Assembly: GCA_948144175.1 (NCBI GenBank)
Contig: CANXME010002549.1
Location: 2,193,712-2,257,711 of the forward strand
DNA from: Closterium sp. NIES-65
Taxonomy: Eukaryota > Streptophyta > Zygnematophyceae > Desmidiales > Closteriaceae
DNA length: 64,000 nt
Reading direction: 5' to 3'
Positions 44,692-57,700 of the stretch are shown piece by piece. Both the position numbers and the translations under genes were made by a program. Position 1 is the first letter of the stretch. Each line of letters starts with the position of its first letter. The notes below the pieces were generated by a model that worked only from the letters and a program-made list of their open reading frames with translations, searched no databases and was not told the origin of the DNA.

Positions 44692-47600
44692 CTAGTTCAT
44701 GCTAATTCCACTCATGCGCACACAACGCCAATGAGGCTCATCTGCAAGCCTCTTGGTGAGGAAGTCTGCTGGCTGCTGGTGAGTCTTGATGTAGATCGGA
44801 TTCACCGTCCCCCTCTTCACCTCCTTACGCAACCAGTGCCACTTGATACGCATGTGCTCAGCCCATGAAGCACAGCGTTCTTGGCCATCCCAAGAGCTCC
44901 CTTGCTATCACAAAACAGCGGCGTAGGAACCTTTTGCTCCTGGCCAATCTCCTCTAATAGCCTCCTAAGCCAAATCACCTCCTTCACCCCATGGAACATC
45001 GCCATGTACTCTGATTCCACAGAAGAGAGTGCTGTCTCCGTCTGCTTCTTTGACCTCCAACTAACAGGTCCTCCTCCAACTACGCAGATGTATCCTCCCA
45101 CTGATGAGGAATCCTCCTTCTCAGAGGCCCACGTAGCATCGGTAAAGCAAGTGAGAAAGAGCTTGCCTTCTCCAAGCCTCTCCCCCTTCTCTTTCAGCAC
45201 CTCAACCCCTTTCTGCTTCACCTGTGCAGATGCGGAGTATTGAACTCCAATGCTTGGGTGAGAGTTCAGATACTTCACCACACGCTCAGCTGCATCCACC
45301 TGCTCCTCTGATGGATTCTGCACCACCCTAGCCAGCTGCCTAACCGAGAAAGAGATGTCGGGCCTCGTGTGAACTGCTGCATACAAGAGGCTGCCCACCA
45401 AGGACTGAAATTGCTGCTGCTCCTCGGCTTCAACCCCTTCATCCTCTGCAACTTTCACAAGCTTGAATTCTGCTGGCAGGGGAGTTGCAACCTTGCGCTC
45501 ATTCTCAATTCCGTACTTCTCCCCAAGCTCCTTGATGAACTTCTCCTGGTGCAGCTTCAACCACCTGTGATCCAGATCCCTCTCCACGTGCATCCCGAGG
45601 TAGTACTTTACCTCCCCAAGGTTCTTGCACTTGAAGTTCTCCATCAGCTGCTGCTGCACCTTCTGGATCTCCTTCATGCTGCTGCTAAAGAGAAGAATGT
45701 CGTCCACATAGACCAGAAACAGCACCAGCTTCTCCCCCTCCCCCTTGAGAAAGAGGCTCTCATCACAGCTGCTGGTCCTGAATCCCATCTCCTCTAAAAC
45801 AGCTGCCAACTTCTGGTACCAGCAGCGTGGCGCCTGCTTCAAGCCGTAGATGGATTTTTTCAGCTTGCACACCCTGCCCGTACCATCCTTATACCCAGGT
45901 GGCTGCGTCATGAACACCTCCTCCTCTAAAATCCCGTTGAGGAATGCCGTTGATATGTCCATCTGGATAATGAACTTCCCACTAACGGCTGCATCTGCCA
46001 ACAAGACACGAAGGGTAGGGGTTTTGGCAGTGGGAGCAAAGATCTCATTGAAGTCCCGCTTCTCCTTCTGCATAAACCCCTTAGCCACCAACCTACTGTT
46101 GTAGATGGTGACCTGCCCCTTGTCGTCAGTCTTGATCCTTAGCACCCACTTGCATTGTACCGCTTTCTTTCCCTCAGGCAGCACCACTAGTTCCCAAGTC
46201 CCATTCTCCAGCAGGCTCTGGTATTCAGCATCCCTAGAAGCTAGCCATTTGTCCCTATCTGATCCAGCTAATGCCTCCTCCATGCTAGCTGGTTCTTCTC
46301 GTGCAGGGGCAAGAAAACAGTACGCAGGCTCATCCTCCTCATCCGGGTCATAGCCATGCGGTAGAATCAGCAATGCCTCCTCGGTCCCAAGCTGCTGCTC
46401 AGCTACATCAGCTCCTGCAGTCAGCTTCTTAGTAGCCATACGGGTACGTCCTGGCCTGGAGACGGGTGTCTCCCATCCCTTCATAACGACACCCTTCCGC
46501 TTCTTAGTTTTCCCCTGCTGCTGCTCTTTCCCCTCAGATCCAGCAGCTCCACTAGTGCAGGTCTCCACATTATTTTCTCCACCAGCAGGTGCCTCCTGTA
46601 CCTTCTTTCCATCACCACCCTATGCAGCTGCCTCCTCTCCCTCCTCCCACACACTAGGAGTCAGGTCCAGCTGCATGGTGATCTGCTCCATTTGGTGGGA
46701 CACCCTGGCCTCCGGCTGTTTCTCCCAGCTCCCATACATCATGCCTTCAACAAAATTTACATCCCTGCTGTCAAACAACACACCCTTGGAAGGTTCCCAC
46801 AGCAGCCATCCCTTGCTCTCAGCAGCCAGCCCCAAATGCACACACCAGATTGCACTCGCCCCCAACTTACTGCGGTAGGTCTTGGGGACGTGGGCGACTG
46901 CCATGCAACCGAACACCCTCAGCATGTCCACCGGCGGCTTCCTCCCAAACCACCTCTCCAACGGCACCCACGAGTCATCTCCAACCTTTGTGAATACCAT
47001 GTTCCTAGCGACGGTAGTGTGCCGAACAGCATGGGGCCACATCAAGTTGCCCAGCCCAGATTCTATGAGCAGCGCCCTAGCTGTTTCCAGAATTGTCCGG
47101 TTCGCCCGTTCTGCTACACCGTTGGACTGTGGGGTATAAGCCGTGGTCAGCTCCCTCTGGATGCCCTGCTTCTTGAGCCAGGCCGTCATCTCAGCTCCAA
47201 GAAACTCACCACCCCGATCTGTCCTAATCCGCTTCACCACACACTCCGCTTGCTTCTCCACGAACGGCAGCCAATCGTCCCGAATCGTAGAGGCGGCGTA
47301 ATCTTTCTGGTTCAGTGGATACGCCCACATTAGCCTGCTCCAGTCATCCACTATGGTTAGGAAGTACCGCTCCCCCTTGTGCCCTTGCACCGGCAGCGGC
47401 CCCACCAAGTCCATGTGGACCAGCTCCAACGGCTTTTTGCTCCTGCCAGCCACACTATGGAAGGGGAAACGGGTGAACTTTGAAAGGAGGCAAATTTCAC
47501 AGTTATCATCGGGTGGTTGTCCGTTCAGCTTCAAGCCCTTAACGGCTCCATCCTTCTCCAGCTGCTTCAGCAAAGGCATTGCCACATGCCCCAAACGTCG

Positions 47601-48582
47601 GTGTGCAGTTGCCCAATTCGTCTCCCCAGATCTGGCCGACACTTTCACACCAACCCCTCCAACGGCGTTGCACTCCCCCTGGGATGCAGACCCCTCTCCA
47701 GCCTGCCCCCCACCGTGCCACGCCAGCGCCGGCAGCTGCCACATAGATCTGTACACGTCCTTGCTCTCGTGCAGATCCCAAAGCACCCGATTGCCCAGCT
47801 TCCCCTTATAAGTGCGAGCCCCATCCGTGTTGGTGTTCACCCCAGCCTTGCCAAGCTTACGGAGGGAGATAAGGTTGGCCTTCAGGTCGGGGACGAGCAG
47901 AACGTCGTGCAGCACCACCGGTTGCCATCCGCTCCCTTCAACATGTGTCCAGAGGCAGAGCACACCTCATTAATCGGTGCAGCGCGTACGTCGTCCAGCA
48001 GGTCCTTGCGCGGCGTCATTGTCCAAGCAGCGCCTGTGTCCAACACCCAATAGTCCAGGGGGTGCAGCTCTGCTCCAACCTTAGCAGATGCGTCTCCTTG
48101 CTCCCCCTTGTCTCCCATATGGAAGAATTTGCCCGCGGTGCGCTCCTTCTTCTTCTCCGCACCGCCGTTGCCCTTCGAGTTGTTGTCGGACGAATCAGCG
48201 ACCATGTTGGCGCCGTTTTTCTGGTTCCTCCGCGCGCCGCCATCCTGGTGACGATTCTGGGGGGTCCATCCATCGGGTTTCTTATAGCACAAAAACCAGG
48301 GGTGCCCTTCCTTCTCACAATACCAGCAACTCCCTTTCATTTTGCCACCACGTCCAGATTTCGCACCGCGACCCCAACCGGTACCTCTTTGTTGGTCGTT
48401 AGAGTCGTCGTCTTTCTTTGCACCGCGTCCAGCACCACCGAAGCCACGTCCTTTGCCACGTCGGCTCCCTTGCATCTCGTAGCCGCTGCTGCCGTCGTCT
48501 CCACCCCTCAGTTGGGGGCGACGGAAGTCCTCCTCCAGAATCTTCGTCCGTACCCACTCGAGCGTCCACAAGCTCTGATTCT
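44692..48582 (-). pseudogene. Element D gag-pol, part 3' of the E insertion
   Basis: On the minus strand the segment starts in the gag tail and continues through the zinc knuckle. It lacks five codons of the adjoining Gly/Lys linker near 48348. A deletion of about 30 bases and a 1-nt loss at 47920-47945, just after the protease D-T-G-A, shift the frame. A 447-codon stretch (46620-47963) covers the integrase, ending at TAG from GAG. RT and RNase H follow in the same frame (44817-46568, 583 codons, Y-V-D-D intact). A 4-bp deletion near 44858 destroys the end. Confidence 0.92.
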
Positions 48583-49674
48583 TGTTGGGTGCAAATTCAC
48601 ATTGCACGACATCCTGCCGTCTGTTTGTACGAGTATGCGTGTGCGAATGCATTTGCGTGTGAATGGTATGTTCGTGTGTTTGTTTCCTTTCGCAATTTTC
48701 GCTTGAAGCATTTGCAGGTACTCGCACAATGTGCGCTTCGGCATAACATTGTACGCGCTATGAACAGTACAAGCAGAAAGGACGAGCTCGCAAAGGAACC
48801 CAAGATGGAAGCTTTGCGGTTCAACTTACTTGATTGTGCAGATTCAGTTCTATCCAACGCGAAATTGTACTGTTTTGTTTGGTTGACTATAGTGTAGCAG
48901 GGCAGGCACTATAGGGGTACAATTTAGGTGAAGGTTGGATGTTGTTTGTCTGTATCTGCATGCTACAGGGCCAGGGGAAACCAGCGGAACCAGCATTTGG
49001 CTGGTTGGGCAAAGACAAAACAGGTTCTGTTTTTAGGACCTGAACCTGGTTGTTGTTTTCCCAGGTTGGAAAAACAGAACCAGAGGTTGTTCACCAACCT
49101 ACCACCTGCTATTTTGTCCAGCCAGGTTGGTTCTGTTGCTTGGAATTATTTGGGATCATCCCTGGTTGTTCCCAGGTTGATTCCCAAGGTCCTTGCTAGC
49201 TAGAGCTATTTATTCCTTCTCTGTTTGTACCCGAATATAGTGAAATTGATTCAAGCGAATTCCTTCCTTGCTGGAATTTCCTTTCTACACGGTGCGACGG
49301 CGGAATGCTACCCGAGTCAACGCTAGTACGCTAGCACTCCAACGCTAGGCTAACGCTGTCCAAGCCATAACTTCGTAATGGCAAAACTTTTCGCGAGGCA
49401 ACTTGGCTTATTTTAAAGCTCTTAGAGTGAGCTTCGATATAGTAAATTCTCAGCTTAATCCGATCAACGGTCTGCACGATACGCTGCGCGACGCTCAAGG
49501 TACTCTTGCTGTTTTGACTAAGTCCCTCTTGATCCCTCTCTCTACAAACTCGGACCCGAGGATAGGGGCTGGTCTTGTACCAGGCACCCAAGGACCCTTG
49601 GAGGTGACCCCGAGGAGAGGTTTTAAGTTTGATAAAGTCTTAATAGCTTGAGTTATTAGGCCCTTACACCAACA
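48583..49674 (+). repeat. 5' LTR of element E
   Basis: It is 1,092 bp, one T shorter than standard in the AGTTATTAGG stretch near its end. Confidence 0.95.
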
Positions 49675-49677
49675 AGC

Positions 49678-49689
49678 TGGTATCAGAGC
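49678..49689 (+). other. Primer-binding site of element E
   Basis: TGGTATCAGAGC lies three bases after the LTR and is intact. Confidence 0.92.
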
Positions 49690-49720
49690 TGCGTTATAGT
49701 GATCCTCGTTATAGGTAGCT

Positions 49721-52700
49721 ATGGGGGGCAACACCTCGGCGGTAGCTGGTGAATCTTCAGCCCAAGATCGTAGCGGCAGCCATGATTCTGGTGTTTCTGC
49801 GCCAAGGGGAGCGCGAACAAGCCAGGGCTCGCTGATCAAGGAGGTGCTGAAAAACTTCACCGTCGAGAAGTTCAATGGTGAGGGCTATGATGATTGGGCC
49901 TGGAAAATGCAACTTTATTTCCGTCAGATCGGTTTGCTGAAACTAAAGATTGGGGAGGAGCCTAGACCGAGTGACCCCGCCCTTCAGGAAGATTGGAACG
50001 AGCGCGCCTCGGCTGGCTACTACTTGATGTCGCAGAGTTTGGAGCTGAACCAGCGTCACCACGTCATGCACCTGCTGCCGGAGGTTGAGTGCGGTCCGAA
50101 GGCGTGGACCGTGTTGAAGGAGCTGCACGCCCCGACCTCCGTTGTTGCAACATTGATGCTGGAGAGGGAGCTGTCCGCGTTGCGCCTGAGCGAGGGAGAG
50201 CCGGTGCAACCTGTCCTGGACAAATTGGGCGACCTCTACGCGAAGTTGGCGATCGCGGGAATCACCTATCCGGAGCAGACCAAGTGCCTGAAGATGCTCT
50301 CGCTGCTGCCGGAATCGTGGCTTCAATTCACGAGCGGATTGAGCCTGCCGCAGAACCAGAGCTCGTGGACACTCGAGTGGGTGCGGACAAAGATTCTGGA
50401 GGAGGACTTCCGTCGCCGTCAACTGAGGGGTGGAGACGACGGCAGCAGCGGCTACGGGATGCAAGGGAGCCGACGTGGCAAAGGACGTGGCTTCGGTGGT
50501 GCTGGACGCGGTCTAAAGAAAGACGACGACTCCAACGACCAACAAGGAGGTACCGGTTGGGGTCGCGGTGCGAAATCTGGACGTGGGGGCAAGTCGGGTG
50601 CTGGTGGCAAAATGAAAGGGAGTTGCTGGTATTGTGAGAAGGAAGGACACCCCTGGTTTTTGTGCTATAAGAAACCCGATGGATGGACCCCCCAGAATCG
50701 TCACCAGGATGGCGGCGCGCGGAGGAACCAGAAAAACGGCGCCAACATGGTCGCTGATTCGTCCGACAACAACCCGAAGGGCAACGGCGGTGCGGAAAAG
50801 AAGAAGGAGGGCACCGCGGGCCAATTCTTCCATATGGGAGACAAGGGGGAGCAAGGAGACGCATCTGCTAAGGTTGGAGCAGAGCTGCACCCCTTGGACT
50901 ATTGGGTGTTGGACACAGGCGCTGCTTGGACAATGACACCGCGCAAGGACCTGCTGGACGACGTACGCGCTGCACCGATTAATGAGGTGTGCTCTGCCTC
51001 TGGACACATGTTGAAGGTGGCTGGTGTGGGACGAGCTGCGTTTATGGGAGCGGATGGGAAGCCGGTGGTGCTGCACGACGTTCTCCTCGTCCCCGACCTG
51101 AAGGCCAACCTTATCTCCCTCCGTAAGCTTGGCAAGGCTGGGGTGAACACCAACACGGATGGGTCTCGCACTTATAAGGGGAAGCTGGGCAATCGGGTGC
51201 TTTGGGATCTGCACGAGAGCAAGGACGTGTACAGATCTATGTGGCAGCTGCTGGCGCTGGCGTGGCACGGTGGGGGGCAGGCTGGAGAGGGGTCTGCATC
51301 CCAGGGGGAGTGCAATGCCGTTGGAGGGGTTGGTGTGAAAGTGTCGGCCAGATCTGGGGAGACGGATTGGGCAACGGCACACCGACGCTTGGGGCATGTG
51401 GCAATGCCTTTGCTGAAGCAGCTGGAGAAGGATGGAGCCGTTAAGGGCTTGAAGCTGAACGGACAACCACCTGATGATAACTGTGAAATCTATTTGCTCT
51501 CAAAGTTTACCCGTTTCCCCTTCCATAGTGTGGCTGGCAGGAGCAAGAAGCCGTTGGAGCTGGTCCACATGGACTTGGTGGGGCCGCTGCCGGTTCAGGG
51601 ACACAAGGGGGAGCGGTACTTTCTGACCATAGTGGATGATTGGAGCAGGCTTATGTGGGCATATCCGCTGAAGCAAAAGGACCATGCCGCCTCTACGATA
51701 CGGGAAGATTGGCTGCCATTCGTGGAGAAGCAAGCGGAGTGTGTGGTGAAGCGGATTAGGACAGATCGGGGTGGTGAGTTCCTTGGAGCTGAGATGACGG
51801 CCTGGCTCAAGAAGCAGGGCATCCAGAGGGAGCTGACCACGGCTTACACCCCACAGTCTAACGGTGTAGCAGAACGGGCGAACCGGACAATTCTGGAGAC
51901 AGCTAGGGCGCTGCTCATAGAATCTGGGCTGGGCAACTCCATGTGGCCCCATGCTGTTCGGCACGCTACCGTCGCTAGGAACAGGGTACTCACAAAGGTT
52001 GGGGATGACTCGTGGGTGCCGTTGGAGAGGTGGTTCGGGAGGAAGCCGCCGGTGGACATGCTGAGGGTGTTCGGTTGCATGGCAGTCGCCCACGTCCCCA
52101 AGATCTACCGCTCTAAGTTGGGGGCGAGTGCAATCTGGTGTGTCCATTTGGGGCTGGCTGCTGAGAGCAAGGGATGGCTGCTGTGGGAACCTTCCAAGGG
52201 TGTGTTGTTTGACAGCAGGGATGTGAAGTTTGTTGAGGGCATGATGTATGGGAGCTGGGAGAAACAGCCGGAGGCCAGGGTGTCCCAGCAGATGGAGCAG
52301 ATCACCATGCAGCTGGACCTGACTCCTAGTGTGTGGGAGGAGGGAGAGGAGGCAGCTGCAAAAGGTGGTGCTGGAGAGAAGGTGCAGGAGGCACCTGCCG
52401 GTGAAAACAATGGTGTGGAGACTAGCGGTAGCACTAGTGGAGCTGCTGGATCCGAGGGAGGAGAGCAGCAGCAGGGGAAAACTAAGAAGCCGAAGGGTGT
52501 TGTTATGAAGGGATGGGAAACACCCGTCTCCAGGCCAGGACGTACCCGTATGGCTACTAAGAAGCTGACTGCAGGAGCTGATGTAGCGGAGCAGCAGCTT
52601 GGGACAGAGGAGGCATTGCTGATTCTACCGCATGGCTATGACCCGGATGAGGAGGATGAGCCTGCGTACTGTTTTCTTGCCCCTGCACCAGAGGAACCAG

Positions 52701-53464
52701 CTAGCATGGAGGAGGCATTAGCTGGACCAGATAGGGACAAATGGCTGGCTTCTAGGGATGCTGAGTACCAGAGCCTGCTGGAGAATGGGACTTGGGAACT
52801 AGTGGTGCTGCCTGAGGGGAAGAAAGCCGTACAGTGCAAGTGGGTGCTAAGGATCAAGACCGATGACAAGGGTCAGGTCACCATCTACAAGAGTAGGCTG
52901 GTGGCTAAGGGGTTTATGCAGAAGGAGAAGCGGGACTTCAATGAGATCTTTGCTCCCACTGCCAAACCCCCTACCCTCCGTGTCTTGTTGGCAGATACAA
53001 CCGTTAGTGGGAAATTCATCATTCAGATGGATATATCGACGGCATTCCTCAATGGGATTTTAGAGGAGGATGTGTACATGACGCCGGTTAGTTGGAGGTC
53101 AAAGAAGCAGACGGAGACAGCACTCTCTTCCGTGGAATCAGAGTACATGGCGATGTTCCATGGGGTGAAGGAGGTGATTTGGCTGAGGAGGCTGTTGGAG
53201 GAGATTGGCCAGGAGCAAAAGGTTGCTACGCCGCTGTTTTGTGATAGCAAGGGAGCTCTTGGGATGGCCAGGAACGCTGTGCTTCATGGGCTCAATAAGC
53301 ACATGCGTATCAAGTGGCACTGGCTGCGTAAGGAGGTGAAGAGGGGGACGGTGAATCCGATCTACATCAAGACTCACCAGCAGTCAGCAGACTTCCTCAC
53401 CAAGAGGCTTGCGGATGAGCCTCATTGGCGTTGTGTGCGCCTGAGTGGAATGAGCATGAACTAG
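49721..53464 (+). CDS. Element E Gag-Pol, open frame lacking RT catalytic core
   Basis: An uninterrupted 1,247-codon frame, the longest intact-looking copia coding region on the plus strand here. Order: gag (residues 1-270), zinc knuckle C-W-Y-C-x4-H-x4-C (about 302-315), protease D-T-G-A (about 400), integrase H-R-R-L-G-H, H-M-D, T-D-R-G-G-E, V-A-E-R (about 550-730), linker, RT N-terminal half to D-I-S-T-A-F-L-N-G. E-D-V-Y-M-T then joins P-V-S-W-R-S-K-K of RNase H near 53083. About 840 bp with Y-V-D-D and the first RNase H Asp are missing in frame. The integrase zinc motif reads C-E-I-Y, losing one Cys. If translated, the product could form particles but not reverse-transcribe. RT would have to come from another copy. 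Confidence 0.85.
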   Translation: MGGNTSAVAGESSAQDRSGSHDSGVSAPRGARTSQGSLIKEVLKNFTVEKFNGEGYDDWAWKMQLYFRQIGLLKLKIGEEPRPSDPALQEDWNERASAGYYLMSQSLELNQRHHVMHLLPEVECGPKAWTVLKELHAPTSVVATLMLERELSALRLSEGEPVQPVLDKLGDLYAKLAIAGITYPEQTKCLKMLSLLPESWLQFTSGLSLPQNQSSWTLEWVRTKILEEDFRRRQLRGGDDGSSGYGMQGSRRGKGRGFGGAGRGLKKDDDSNDQQGGTGWGRGAKSGRGGKSGAGGKMKGSCWYCEKEGHPWFLCYKKPDGWTPQNRHQDGGARRNQKNGANMVADSSDNNPKGNGGAEKKKEGTAGQFFHMGDKGEQGDASAKVGAELHPLDYWVLDTGAAWTMTPRKDLLDDVRAAPINEVCSASGHMLKVAGVGRAAFMGADGKPVVLHDVLLVPDLKANLISLRKLGKAGVNTNTDGSRTYKGKLGNRVLWDLHESKDVYRSMWQLLALAWHGGGQAGEGSASQGECNAVGGVGVKVSARSGETDWATAHRRLGHVAMPLLKQLEKDGAVKGLKLNGQPPDDNCEIYLLSKFTRFPFHSVAGRSKKPLELVHMDLVGPLPVQGHKGERYFLTIVDDWSRLMWAYPLKQKDHAASTIREDWLPFVEKQAECVVKRIRTDRGGEFLGAEMTAWLKKQGIQRELTTAYTPQSNGVAERANRTILETARALLIESGLGNSMWPHAVRHATVARNRVLTKVGDDSWVPLERWFGRKPPVDMLRVFGCMAVAHVPKIYRSKLGASAIWCVHLGLAAESKGWLLWEPSKGVLFDSRDVKFVEGMMYGSWEKQPEARVSQQMEQITMQLDLTPSVWEEGEEAAAKGGAGEKVQEAPAGENNGVETSGSTSGAAGSEGGEQQQGKTKKPKGVVMKGWETPVSRPGRTRMATKKLTAGADVAEQQLGTEEALLILPHGYDPDEEDEPAYCFLAPAPEEPASMEEALAGPDRDKWLASRDAEYQSLLENGTWELVVLPEGKKAVQCKWVLRIKTDDKGQVTIYKSRLVAKGFMQKEKRDFNEIFAPTAKPPTLRVLLADTTVSGKFIIQMDISTAFLNGILEEDVYMTPVSWRSKKQTETALSSVESEYMAMFHGVKEVIWLRRLLEEIGQEQKVATPLFCDSKGALGMARNAVLHGLNKHMRIKWHWLRKEVKRGTVNPIYIKTHQQSADFLTKRLADEPHWRCVRLSGMSMN

Positions 53465-53506
53465 TATGGAATGATTGGGATGCAGCCGGCAGGCTGAGGG
53501 GGAGTG

Positions 53507-53633
53507 TGTTGGGTGCAAATTCACATTGCACGACATCCTGCCGTCTGTTTGTACGAGTATGCGTGTGCGAATGCATTTGCGTGTGAATGGTATGTTCGTG
53601 TGTTTGTTTGCTTTCGCAATTTTCGCTTGAAGC
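53507..53633 (+). repeat. 3' LTR of element E, first part
   Basis: The first 127 bp of the LTR end at TTCGCTTGAAGC, where element F begins. The LTR resumes at 60484 with TGTGCGCTTCGG. Twenty bases of LTR sequence between the two points are missing. Confidence 0.93.
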
Positions 53634-54726
53634 TGTTGGTGTAAGGGCCTAATAAACTCAAGCTATTAAGACTTTATCACACTTAAAACCTCTCCTCGGG
53701 GTCACCTCCAAGGGTCCTTGGGTGCCTGGTACAAGACCAGCCCCTATCCTCGGGTCCGAGTTTGTAGAGAGAGGGATCAAGAGGGACTTAGTCAAAACAG
53801 CAAGAGTACCTTGAACGTCGCGCAGCGTATCGTGCAGACCGTCGATCGGATTAAGCTGAGAATTTCCTATATCGAAGCTCACTCTATGAGCTTTAAAATA
53901 AGCCAAGTTGCCTCGCGAAAAGTTCTGCCATTACGAAGTTATGGCTCGGACAGCGTTAGCCTAGCATTGGAGTGCTAGCGTACTAGCGTTGACTCGGGTA
54001 GCATTCCGCCGTCGCACCGCGTAGAAAAGAAATTCTAGCAAGGAAGGAATTCGCTTGAATCAATTTCACTATATTCAGGTACAAACAGAGAAGGAATAAA
54101 TAGCTCTAGCTAGCAAGGACCTTGGGAATCAACCTGGGAACAACCAGGGATGATCCCAAATAATTCCAAGCAACAGAACCAACCTGGCTGGACAAAATAG
54201 CAGGTGATAGGTTGGTGAACAACCTCTGGTTCTGTTTTTCCAACCTGGGGAAACAACAACCAGGTTCAGGTCCTAAAAACAGAACCTGTTTTGTCTTTGC
54301 CCAACCAGCCAAATGCTGGTTCCGCTGGTTTCCCCTGGCCCTGTAGCATGCAGATACAGACAAACAACATCCAACCTTTACCTAAATTGTACCCCTATAG
54401 TGCCTGCCCTGCTACACTATAGTCAACCAAACAAAACAGTACAATTTCGAGTTGGATAGAACTGAATCTGCGCAATCATGTAAGTTGAACCGCAAAGCTT
54501 CCATCTTGGGTTCCTTTGCGAGCTCGTCCTTTCTGCTTGTACTGTTCATAGCGCGTACAATGTTATGCCGAAGCGCACATTTTGCGAGTACCTGCAAATG
54601 CTTCAAGCGAAAATTGCGAAAGCAAACAAACACACAAGCATACCATTCACACGCAAATGCATTCGCACACGCATACTCGTACAAACAGACGGCAGGATGT
54701 CGTGCAATGTGAATTTGCACCCAACA
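53634..54726 (-). repeat. 3' LTR of element F
   Basis: It is 1,093 bp in reverse orientation, with CACTCCCCCTCAGCC (inverted polypurine tract) on the inner side. Confidence 0.95.
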
Positions 54727-54768
54727 CACTCCCCCTCAGCCTGCCGGCTGCATCCCCATCATTCCATA

Positions 54769-57700
54769 CTAGTTCATGCTCATTCCACTCATGCGCACAC
54801 AACGCCAATGAGACTCATCCGCAAGCCTCTTGGTGAGGAAGTCCGCTGGCTGCTGGTGAGTCTTGATGTAGATCGGATTCACCGTCCCCCTCTTCACCTC
54901 CTTACGCAGCCAGTGCCACTTGATACGCATGTGCTTGTTCAGCGCATGAAGCACAGCGTTCCTGGCCATCCCAAGAGCCCCCTTGCTATCACAAAACAGC
55001 GGCGTAGCAACCTTCTGCTCCTGGCCAATCTCCTCTAACAACCTCCTCAGCCAAATCACCTCCTTCACCCCATGGAACATCGCCATGTACTCTGACTCCA
55101 CGGAAGAGAGTGCTGTCTCTGTCTGCTTCTTTGACCTCCAACTAACCGGTCCTCCCCCAACTACGCAGATGTATCCTCCCACAGATGAGGAATCCTCCTT
55201 CTCAGAGGCCCACGTAGCATCAGTAAAGCAAGTGAGAAAAAAGCTTGCCTTCTCCAAGCCTCTCCCCCTTCTCTTTCAGCACCTCAACCCCTTTCTGCTT
55301 CACCTGTGCAGATGCGGAGTATTGAACTCCAATGCTTGGGTGAGAGTTCAGATACTTCACCACACGCTCAGCTGCATCCACCTGCTCCTCTGATGGATTC
55401 TGCACTACCCTAGCCAGCTGCCCAACCGAGAAAGAGATGTCGGGTCTCGTGTGAACTGCTGCATACAAGAGGCTGCCCACCAAGGACTGAAATTGCTGCT
55501 GCTCCTCGGCTTCAACTCCTTCATCCTCTGCAGCTTTCACAAGCTTGAATTCTGCTGGCAGGGGAGTTGCAACCTTGCGCTCATTCTCAATTCCATACTT
55601 CTCCCCAAGCTCCTTGATGAACTTCTCCTGGTGCAGCTTCAACCACCTGTGATCCAGATCCCTCTCCACGTGCATCCCGAGGTAGTACTTTACCTCCCCA
55701 AGGTTCTTGCACTTGAAGTTCTCCATCAGCTGCTGCTGCACCTTCTGGATCTCCTTCATGCTGCTGCTAAAGAGAAGAATGTCGTCCACATAGACCAGAA
55801 ACAGCACCAGCTTCTCCCCCTCCCCCTTGAGAAAGAGGCTCTCATCACAGCTGCTGGTCTTGAATCCCATCTCCTCTAAAACAGCTGCCAACTTCCAGCA
55901 GCGTGGCGCCTGCTTCAAGCCGTAGATGGACTTTTTCAGCTTGCACACCCTGCCCGTACCATCCTCATACCCAGGTGGCTGCGTCATGAACACCTCCTCC
56001 TCTAAAATCCCGTTGAGAAATGCCGTTGATATGTCCATCTGGATAATGAACTTCCCACTAACGGCTGCATCTGCCAACAAGACACGAAGGGTAGGGGGTT
56101 TGGCAGTGGGAGCAAAGATCTCATTGAAGTCCCGCTTCTCCTTCTGCATAAACCCCTTAGCCACCAACCTACTCTTGTAGATGGTGACCTGCCCCTTGTC
56201 GTCAGTCTTGATCCTTAGCACCCACTTGCATTGTACCGCTTTCTTTCCCTCAGGCAGCACCACTAGTTCCCAAGTCCCATTCTCCAGCAGGCTCTGGTAC
56301 TCAGCATCCCTGGAAGCTAGCCATTTGTCCCTATCTGGTTCAGCTAATGCCTCCTCCATGCTAGCTGGTTCCTCTGGTGCAGGGGCAAGAAAACAGTACG
56401 CAGGTTGATCCTCCTCATCCGGGTCATAGCCATGCGGTAGAATCAGCAATGCCTCCTCGGTCCCAAGCTGCTGCTCCGCTACATCAGCTCCTGCAGTCAG
56501 CTTCTTAGTAGCCATACGGGTACGTCCTGGCCTGGAGACGGGTGTCTCCCATCCCTTCATAATAACACCCTTCGGCTTCTTAGTTTTCCCCTGCTGCTGC
56601 TCTCCTCCCTCGGATCCAGCAGCTCCACTAGTGCTACCGCTAATCTCCACACCATCACCTCCACCAGCAGGTGCCTCCTGCACCTTCTCTTTATCACCAC
56701 CCTCTGCAGCTGCCTCCTCTCCCTCCTCCCACACACTAGGAGTCAGGTCCAGCTGCATGGTAATCTGCTCCATCTGCTGGGACACCCTGGCCTCCGGCTG
56801 TTTCTCCCAGCTCCCATACATCATGCCCTCAACAAACTTCACATCCCTGCTGTCAAACAACACACCCTTGGAAGGCTCCCACAGCAGCCATCCCTTGCTC
56901 TCAGCAGCCAGCCCCAAATGCACACACCAGATTGCACTCGCCCCCAACTTACTGCGGTAGGTCTTGGGGACGTGGGCGACTGCCATGCAACCGAACACCC
57001 TCAGCATGTCCACCGGCGGCTTCCTCTCAAGCCACCTCTCCAACGGCACCCACGAGTCATCCCCAACCTTTGTGAGTACCCTGTTCCTAGCGACGGTAGC
57101 GTGCCGAACAGCATGGGGCCACATGGAGTTGCCCAGCCCAGATTCTATGAGCAGCGCCCTAGCTGTCTCCAGAATTGTCCGGTTCGCCCGTTCTGCTACA
57201 CCGTTAGACTGTGGGGTGTAAGCCGTGGTCAGCTCCCTCTGGATGCCCTGCTTCTTGAGCCAGGCCGTCATCTCAGCTCCAAGGAACTCACCACCCCGAT
57301 CTGTCCCAATCCGCTTCACCACACACTCCGCTTGCTTCTCCACGAACGGCAGCCAATCGTCCCGAATCGTGGAGGCGGCGTGATCTTTCTGCTTCAGCGG
57401 ATACGCCCACATTAGCCTGCTCCAATCATCCACAATGGTCAGGAAGTACCGCTCCCCCTTGTGTCCCTGAACCGGCAGCGGCCCCACCAAGTCCATGTGG
57501 ACCAGCTCCAACGGCTTCTTGCTCCTGCCAGCCACACTATGGAAGGGGAAACGGGTAAACTTTGAGAGCAAACAGATTTCACAGTTATCATCGGGTGGTT
57601 GTCCGTTCAGCTTCAAGCCCTTAACGGCTCCATCCTTCTCCAGCTGCTTCAGCAAAGGCATTGCCACATGCCCCAAACGTCGGTGTGCAGTTGCCCAATC

